30,347 nucleotides of DNA from Lingula anatina (taxonomy: Eukaryota; Brachiopoda; Lingulata; Lingulida; Lingulidae), in the NCBI RefSeq assembly GCF_001039355.2, contig NW_019776162.1, positions 13,560-43,906 on the forward strand, read 5' to 3'. The notes under the pieces are model-generated. The model did no database searches and was not told the origin of the DNA. It worked only from the letters and a program-made list of their open reading frames with translations. How positions within the stretch are numbered: the stretch's first letter is position 1; each line of letters starts with the position of its first letter. Positions 22,540 through 30,347 of the stretch are shown piece after piece. The position numbers were made by a program, and so were the translations under genes.

Positions 22540-24447
22540 AGTTGTGTTGTTTGTCAACAGATGCATGCATACATATCTTTTCTATGCAGTCTGCACAGCA
22601 TTTTAAAATTTAGATACACATTTCTGTCAGCTACAATCTATCTTTCACCTTGACATTTTATCTGAGCATGCAGGGGCTCATTTCTGAAACAATTTTTCTA
22701 CCTAACCAAAAAATGCTTAATCTAGCTTGAAAGTATAAAATTGCATAATTGAGGTATTTGAAATTTGTGAATTATTACCATAGTATGAAGGACACCAGTG
22801 TATTTTCTCAGGCTCCAAAATCTAGTCTAAGACCTATCAGGTACCGCTGTTGACTTTGGCAAGGTGGGAAATAGTAAACATAAGGGATATATATAAATCA
22901 CTTCTGGATAAATAAATCTCTGATCTAGAGCAGCTTGTATACCGATACACACTATTAGGGATAAACAGTCTTTACCGATACACATTGACAAACTGAAAAC
23001 TTTAAACCAGGCATTTTTGGTGGAGGGTAACCCAAATGTACCCACCCATCCACCCCACCTCCCCCCCCCCTGCTTGACACAGTCCATTGATTAACAAACA
23101 GGAAGGAGTGAAACTGAGCAGCATAATTAGTTCAAGTCTATACTGGTACATTAAAGACCTCTCAAAGCATACCGATACATATCGTATTCACTTATGATGT
23201 GAATATGACCTGTAGTTCAAAATATGCTGTGTTCATTCTGTCATATCAGATGAACATGACGATGAGGCCAAGATCAAACCCAAAGGTGATTAGATATTGA
23301 GAGGGGGGGAGTATGGGATGTCAACATTTTTTTCGGCAAGGACAGTCATAATATTGGCATAATGATAAAGGTATCTTCCAAGAAAATTCTGTATTCTGGA
23401 AGGCCCCACATACCAGATTTATCTACACCTGTTTAAATAGTAAAACCTATATAGTCATCACTTTTATGTGGTGCAGTTTATAAAAAGTATGATTTTGGAA
23501 AATGAATCTGCATATGCAAAGTCATATACGTAGCTAGAGATTATGTGAAACTGATAATAAGAATTTTGCATAATGCTGATTACTGTTGAAATCACAATTG
23601 AAAACTTAAAGATATAAATGCCAGAAAAAACATAGTTTTGCCCTGAATCTCTTGATTTAAAAGCTTATATAATTCAAATGTAGGAAAATTAGGTAAACAT
23701 TTTAACTGACCACTAATGTAATGAAGTTGATTTGTGAATCATGTAATTCATGGCCTTAGATAGAGGAAGTGATTTTAGCCTCTGTGTGTTGATCTGCCCT
23801 CCACTTGAACCAACAGCAATCCCCACGAAAAAGATGTTTCAGTTTATCTCCCAGCCCCCACCTGTAAGACATGGAGCACAACAAACTTCCTTAAGTAACC
23901 AACAACAAAACCTCTCTGACGTCGTCAAAGTCTGACCATTTTCGGTTTTGGTAGAATCTTGACAGGAGTGGAATTACCTCATGGATGGGTTTCAGATGTA
24001 AGGAAGAAACTTGAGGTAGAACGTTGAGTAAAATCATGTGTGTGGAGTGTAACGGCCAACGTGGTTGCATACCATACATGACCTTACACGTGCTCTCTTT
24101 TTTTCCCATTTTATTTTTACAAAGATTATATCTTTCCTCGTTGGTTGCAGAGCTTTTGAACTGTTTGGGCTTGTTTCTAGCTGTGCGAATAATTGAATAA
24201 AAAAGCACCTGAACATAAACATGGCCATATACTGGTCTGTACATGTATATGTATATGTAGGCAAGTGTGAAATTTCTGATTTGCGTAACAAAGCCATAGG
24301 TGTTTTACCTTTGGAATAAATAGTCATGTAAAATAATAGTAATGCAAACATGGTATTTATAACTGTTCAATAATATATACATATAATTATGTTATTAGGA
24401 GACTTACTATATATCAGTTAGAAAACATGAATTAGAAGTATAAATGC
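22540..24447. other. Intron DNA, nothing supported
   Basis: Several short frames on the - strand near 23.8-24.3 kb lack splice support and family motifs. Confidence 0.45.
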
Positions 24448-24494
24448 ATTATTATTATTAGTAGTAGTAGTAATAGTAGTAGTAGTAGTGGTAG
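24448..24494. repeat. (ATT)n(AGT)n microsatellite
   Basis: ATT units pass into AGT/AAT units. Confidence 0.9.
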
Positions 24495-24681
24495 TTGTTT
24501 TAAATCTGCGCATACACTGTTACATTTTAATATCTGGTTAAGTTTCATTCCAAGTAACTTAGGAATACTGACATGTTCAGGCATAGATGACTTAATTAAT
24601 ATGCATGTATAGATCAACAAAAGTTTCTTTATGACCGTGTAGGAACTTTGGTATGCATAATTCTCCCACTCCATTGTTGAA

Positions 24682-25015
24682 TTAGTGGTCATAGTCTGAC
24701 GGCCGTCCGTCTGCTCCTAAAATCCTCGTCATAATTTCATGTCTCAGGGTGTTATCACAGATGATCAAAACCACAAAATGTTGGCTAGTTCTGCGGCTGG
24801 CGAAGGCAGGAGAGACTGGGACGAGGAACGGACAAGGTAGAGGCTTTGTGGTCGATGGAATAGCTGTGGTTATTGGCAATGTTTGTGATGTGCAGGGTGG
24901 CGTTCTTTGATGCCATGCTTGTGGTCTGAGGGTCAGGTTGGTATTACGGCTACTGAATAAATATAACAAGGTGGTGATAGCACTGTCATGTAACAATGTG
25001 GTGAAGATGGGCTTT
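24682..25015 (-). pseudogene. TIMP-like exon candidate, probably broken
   Basis: A good acceptor, TTCCTCTTTTTCAG(CAG)|TAAAGCC, opens a frame of about 110 codons to TAA. Using the second CAG gives entry with TA, the same phase-1 junction as TIMP exon 2. At 24889-24907 the sequence matches TIMP exon 3 (8588-8606) at 18 of 19 bases. Read in the frame used by TIMP it gives ASKNATLHITNI beside KFKNATLHKNKI. That frame is not the long open one and stops nearby, so if homologous the exon is frameshifted or read differently. The long frame itself shows no TIMP motif. It may be a decayed paralogue or a chance match. Confidence 0.3.
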
Positions 25016-25949
25016 ACTGCTGAAAAAGAGGAACAAATGTAAAAAAGAAAAAGAAATTACAATAAATCAAAAGAAAATTAACAAAAAGGCACAGCCCTGA
25101 AGTGATCTGAATTGAAAACAAAAAATAAATTATAGCCTGGGCAGAGTAACTATGTTATTATATATTTAACAGTTTACATCCAAATCATGAAGACCTTTTT
25201 TATCCACTGAAAAAAAAAACTTACATAAATATTTTGCCTTGTAATGAAATTATGGGCTGATAGGTTGAATTTTCCCATATTATGTCAACAAGAATTAATG
25301 AGAGGGTTACGTTTTTGGTTATTGTGTACGTGTTACAGTACACTGAGTGTGTCTTTAATGATGTGTGAAAATGACATTTGATATTTGGCTTCCTTGTTAT
25401 CATTACAAATAAGATTTACAGAGCTGGGGATCTTCATTTTGTCAAGTTGCCTATATACACTGTTATGTACACTCCCTTGAATGAAAGCTAAGGCTTGCAG
25501 ACAGGAACTATTCCACGATTTACATTTACCTCCTCCCTATGAGGAAAAAAAAAAACTCTGGCTTTGATAAGGATCAATATGTTCTTTTTTTATAATTTGA
25601 ATAAATTTTATAGTTAAAATACTATATAGGAATCTTTTTTGAAATATAAATAGGAACCCAATACATTTCACACGATTTTTAATATTTATTACAGTAATTG
25701 TAAGAATTGTCACGAAAATTACTTCAATATATCACATGTAAATTAATGAACAGAATAATGAATAGAAAAAAATTAGAGTAAATTTCAAAAAAGCTTGATT
25801 CACATGAAATTTGATCTAGTTCATTTAATGGCCATCTTTCCTCTCCCATTTTCCCATAGCCCCACCCTACTTCACATTATCAAAAAAAGGATTTAAAACT
25901 TTAAATGAGAAACACTAATTACATTAAATGCATTTTTGGACCAGACAGT
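25016..25949. other. Intron DNA, nothing recognised
   Basis: AT-rich, with no conserved coding block on either strand. Confidence 0.5.
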
Positions 25950-26170
25950 TTAGAGTACTAGATTATTGGAGGATATGGGGAAGATCCTGCTGGCATGGGC
26001 CCGCTGGCACATGAAGCTGAAGATGTCATTGCAGTGACTGTGATATTGTAGGTACAATCCTTGGTAGTGAACTGTGTCCTGGTATTTGATAGGATAGGTC
26101 CATTCACCTGTACTTTTTTCCTTTACATGTGTGCATATGTTGTTCCGTGAGATATTTTCATCATCGTCTA
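25950..26170 (-). CDS. Candidate last exon of a divergent, one-domain TIMP-like gene
   Basis: With an acceptor at GGGCAGAATAG|TAGACG the exon enters at phase 1, as TIMP exon 4 does. It then has the same 12-residue distance to a Cys: [V]DDDENISRNNIC beside [G]YMHDGRAHISVC. GEWT follows, as in the real TIMP exon, then Q, LY and a Cys (YHSHC) where TIMP has its linker Cys. The Cys-to-Cys gap is 33, against 24 in the TIMP above. The frame continues 26 residues after that Cys to a stop (tail with FMCQRAHAS), so there is no six-cysteine C-domain. One-domain TIMPs are known in nematodes. The polypyrimidine tract is poor and upstream exons were not found, so this is a hypothesis. Confidence 0.33.
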
Positions 26171-26212
26171 CTATTCTGCCCACCTTTCCTTAAATTCCAC
26201 ACCATTAGTTCA

Positions 26213-26356
26213 TTTTTTTTTTTTGAAAAAGTGGACTTTTTACCCTTTAAGTTGAATCCACTTGATAAATGACACACATAGAACCTAGATTGAATTTTGA
26301 TTCAGAGAGAACTATTTTCCAGCCAAAAGAGCTGCACTTTCAAACTCTCCATCCCT
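26213..26356. mobile_element. Third, decayed copy of the 172-bp inverted-repeat family
   Basis: TGAAAAAGTGGACTTTT, GTTGAATCCACTTGA, GAACCTAGATTGAATTTTGA and CCAAAAGA occur in the same order and spacing as in the copy at 13645-13810. Both termini are eroded. Confidence 0.6.
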
Positions 26357-29300
26357 TGCATGCAGACCTAAACTATGTCATTATTTGTGATGAGTGAATG
26401 TTGCCAGCCCAGCAGAAATCCACCTGTAGTGAGTGAATGTTTTTGTTTTTTTTTTTAATCTGTGTAGAAGTGGTTTGTGTAGAAGGCAACTGGATAATTA
26501 CCACAACCTATAGAAAATATTAAATACAAACTGCAGAGCCCTTTTTATAGTTTCAACTCTGTAAATTCACCCAGGAAAACCTCTTTCACTTTGTCTTTGA
26601 TTTTTTTTTATTTCATTTTCTTTTGCCAGGGTATACTATTTGTATTATTTAGTTGCCAACATGTGCCTGCTACATGTATATGTACTCTAAGGATTTGGGA
26701 ACTGTTTTAGTTATTTTATAATGATGAACCTGTTTTTGGACTTAGGTTGCTTGCAGGACACTTTGTTTATAAAAGTTAATTCAATGTAAAACAGTCCAGG
26801 ATGGATGGTGAATATTTCCTAGAAATAGCCAGGAAAAAGAAGATTGGTACCTTTCTATTCTGACTCCAAGTTGTTGGAAAATTATCTGGTTAGTAGATCA
26901 GTATGTATGCCTGCAGGAAATTGCTGATAACTGGACAATTGATATTTAATTTCATTACTGAAGTGATTTTCTAACAACGTCCATAAAATGGATCAGTTTG
27001 AATGTCCTGTTAATAGGAAACAAGTGGAATTTGATATATAATCTTACCTTAGATCTGGACAACTACATAAAGAAAATGGGAGAACAAAGTACTATTACTT
27101 TTAGCTTAATACAGTCTGGTCTAAAACACCTTAATTGGTGATTTAGTAAATTTATGTTGTACATGCAAATTCTTAAGTATGGTTACACGTACTGATGTTA
27201 GACATACATTTTATTTGTAAGGTGGAAATGTTGAGTGACCTTCCACCTTCAACCATTTTGGTTTTAAATTTGAAGAAGTTATATAAGGGATGTTTGGGTA
27301 TATAAGTGTGTGGATTGTATAGAAAAAGATAACCGCTGTGTGTATAATAGAAAAAGATACCATTTTGCCCGTGATGTGTTAGATGGGAATGTTGAATCAT
27401 CTTATTTTAGTTTCAAATTCGGACAAAAAATACACATGGGAACTTTGCTTGAATGAATATTTCACTTTAAAAATGTTCACATGTTAGAAAAAAAGAACTT
27501 TTTATAAAAAGGAAATGTTGAATTCCTTTACCACAACATTCTAATCAGGCCAGACTTATGAACCAATCATATTAGTTCAGTATTAACAGATGACAGAAAA
27601 AAAGTCCTGACCTAATACCCCAATACCTTCAGTGGTAGTCGCATTGCCAGAATATTTTAGTCAGCTACTGTAAGATTAGTCAGAATTACTCATTTTTAAG
27701 GCCAATTTTTATTGCCTTATCACATGTGTAATTACCACTAAGTGGGGTAAAGAAATTACCGTTAATGTTAATTAACTGACAGGAATAGAGGAAGAAATAT
27801 TGGCAAGAAATGCTCTTTGAATTGGATTTTGATCTTGTTTTCTACATAAATATACTTTTTTATTCAAGTCAAATTTCCTTGCCCTTATTCAGTCATTCTT
27901 AATATGTAAAACCAAAAACATATTTTTTATTTTGGCATCTCATGTTAATTCCTTACCCTCTTTCACCACCATATCTATCTTCACTTGATCTTGAATTTAG
28001 GCTTTTCTTAATAAATTCTTTAATAAGTGACATACTGGTATCAAACAAAACCTATCAATACAAACTGTCTCTTCCCAATTTTGATACCAAAAATTTACCC
28101 CAATGTCTAAACAGACTAAGTAAAAAAGATATTTGAATTGGTAAGAAGTTTTTTTTTTTTTTGTTCAGAATGCTTTTGTTGGCCTCATGGGCTTAATATT
28201 GTACTTACACCTACTTATAATATATAAATGTATTATTTATACAGATTACTAGTATTTCTTTTTATTTTACGAATCTATTTAAAAAAAAAAAAACTCTCAA
28301 TGACTACACATACGTAGCCAAATATAGCTGCTACATTTGATAATGTCCTCTACTATTAGTCATAATTGTCCAAATTTTTAATGGTTGTGTTTTTCAGCCT
28401 CTGCCGCCTTATTTTTCGCTGACCTTTTACGTTTAAAGAGAAAGGTTAAGATTTCACAGATGTCGGCCTCAGTATTTTATTGTTTGATGTGCTGTAATAT
28501 TTTACTCACCGTTGAAGAGATTTTAATTGGACCCAATTAAGTTCAGTTCATAATATTTCTGAATAACGGAATTTTACATCATTTATGAGACACCCACATG
28601 TGCAGTTGATATTGGTTTGTCACCGTTAATTTTGCCAAAATTTAAACTTACTCATAAAAGAAAAGATATTATTTAAACATTCTGTGTGCTTTTCTGGACA
28701 ACGACCAGATTTTCTGGGGAGGAAAATTCCTAAACTACGTAGCACTAATCAGTGGCCAGTGGGCGAGGCTACAAACAGTTTGATTTATTGATGGAAGTCA
28801 TATCTAAATTCTGTAGGAATTTAGGCATAAACACATTGTTTAATGTCTACATACATGTCATCCTTTTTAAGTTTGCTCATCCTCGGATGTAAGCAGTAAA
28901 GGAAGTTTAGTTTTATGATAGATTTTTTACTCCGCCCTGGAACTACGCAAACCAAATGTTGCATGATGGTGGTGAGAGAGTTGCAAAGGAACACAAAATC
29001 TTTCTGCCTCCTGCTCTTTCTTTTTGAATGAAAACTGTCCAGTATCCAGGCAAATATCTGTAAATTTTCACAGTATCATATTTCTGTAATGGTATCTGAG
29101 CCTTGTTAGTAGTAGCATGAAATACACGATGAGCAGTTTTCAATTGCATCATTGACAAATTTATGGCATTTACCCACAATCACTCTAATTCCACTTTTTT
29201 CGTTTAAATAAGCAGAATAAATGGTTACATGCATTCCTCACACTGGGTACATTCCTTTTAAGGAATAACAATTTCCTTATTAATAGGCTGTTGTATTTAT

Positions 29301-30298
29301 TCCCCCCCCCCCCCTGAGCCCCATACAGAGCTGAGCATCTTTAGTACTTGCATTTTTCAAGCTATATTATTTTTTTCTTAAGTTCCATTTCTGCTTGTTT
29401 AACAAGTATGAAACATACTTTTAAGCAGTAAGCACTGAGTCTGTCTACTTATCCAATACCTGTAGATTATAATTAGCCCAAAGACTGAGAAAATCATGTA
29501 ATATATTAAGTAATATCTAATCACACAAAGGATCCATTCCATTAGCAAGATCTGAGAGACCTTTAAGAATATTAGGGCCCAATGACAAATATACGAGAAA
29601 AAGTCCCACAATACTCCAGTAGAGCAACCTCCCTACTTGTGCTATATTTGCTCCTTATAATAACAGATTTAAGGTTTAAAAAAAAAAAAAAAGCTAAGGG
29701 CTAGTTGGTGTATATTCAGTATGGATATGAATTTAGTACATGGCACCAAAATATGGACACAGTAAAGTCTTTTTTCATTTTTTATCCTGGTGTATTTTAG
29801 TACAACCAGTACAAATCGTGAAAGGTCATGAAATTGGTACATGTAGCTTCGTCCTCAGTGAGTCAGAGATCCAAAAATGTAATGAAATTACAACATGTAG
29901 TCCATGTACTAGGGTGAAGCTTCTGTTTTAAATGTGTGTGTTTTGGAAAGAGGCGAGTGAGTCACCAGCACAGAGCAGGTAGATACGAGAGTACTAGAAC
30001 TCTGGAAGAGTATTTTGGAGGTTGATACCCTTAGAGGTGTGGGATTTAAATCACTGGTCCATTTTTAGATTTAATTACTTTTCCTCCAAAGTCGCAGGAA
30101 GTTATTTTTTATGGTTTAAGGTAACGTTGATGATGGATATGCATAAGCTCCACTTGGTTGATATGCAGAATCATTTGTGCATACAATTGTAAAAAACATA
30201 CATCAAAGACAGTGCAATTTTTTATGATTATTATGTGTATGTCATTGATCAATGTTGGAGTGTATGATGAACAACCTAAACCCCTGAAATTAATGTGC

Positions 30299-30301
<3 letters not shown>
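26357..30301. other. Intron DNA, no gene supported
   Basis: AT-rich, with homopolymer runs (A near 28281-28293, C near 29302-29314, A near 29678-29692). A - strand frame at 29179-28943 is discussed under findings. No synapsin exon was seen before the window ends. Confidence 0.5.

Positions 30302-30344
<43 letters not shown>
30302..30344. repeat. (AAT)n microsatellite
   Basis: About 14 units at the window's end. Confidence 0.95.
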
Positions 30345-30347
30345 TTT

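Noticed and set aside
23891-24351. Overlapping - strand frames with Cys-containing blocks near the TIMP-like spots
   Set aside because: No pyrimidine-rich acceptor and no TIMP spacing.

Overview
The window looks like AT-rich animal nuclear DNA. It has spliced exons with canonical GT/AG junctions and long non-coding stretches full of microsatellites and short degenerate mobile elements. It also has an assembly gap of about 970 N and a single ambiguous base at 9411. The repeat families and the divergence of the two recognisable genes suggest a marine lophotrochozoan, perhaps a mollusc. That placement is an inference; no species marker was seen.

Two genes are recognisable. On the + strand the window opens with one exon of synapsin, the synaptic-vesicle phosphoprotein with an ATP-grasp-like domain. 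It ends at a perfect GTGAGT donor at 102, and I found no later synapsin exon, so most or all of the remaining 30 kb is probably one large synapsin intron. On the - strand inside that intron are four consecutive coding exons (8953 down to 7227) of a tissue inhibitor of metalloproteinases (TIMP). Splice phases agree at every junction, the expected cysteines are present, and there is a stop codon. The first coding exon (signal peptide and the inhibitory Cys-x-Cys N-terminus) was not found; it may lie in the N gap or outside the window. Vertebrates and insects are known to carry TIMP genes nested antisense in a synapsin intron, so this window shows the same ancient arrangement.

Region by region: 12-101 synapsin exon; 102-7022 intron without recognisable genes; 7023-8953 TIMP; 9412-9828 a 147-bp direct repeat, a GAC-rich tract and a hairpin; 10.5-11.7 kb microsatellites and a 172-bp inverted-repeat element with a 7-bp target duplication; 12.3-12.9 kb a degenerate 88-bp tandem repeat beside a tRNA-like SINE head; 13.6-14.3 kb a second copy of the 172-bp family, a CUB-like open frame and a second MITE-like element; 14.3-18.7 kb featureless intron; 18709-19678 gap; 19.7-30.3 kb mostly intron. 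The last part contains two weak TIMP-like exon candidates on the - strand (near 24.9 and 26.1 kb), which raise the possibility of a decayed or divergent TIMP array in the same intron.

Most open frames in the window are chance frames in AT-rich DNA and are not annotated.
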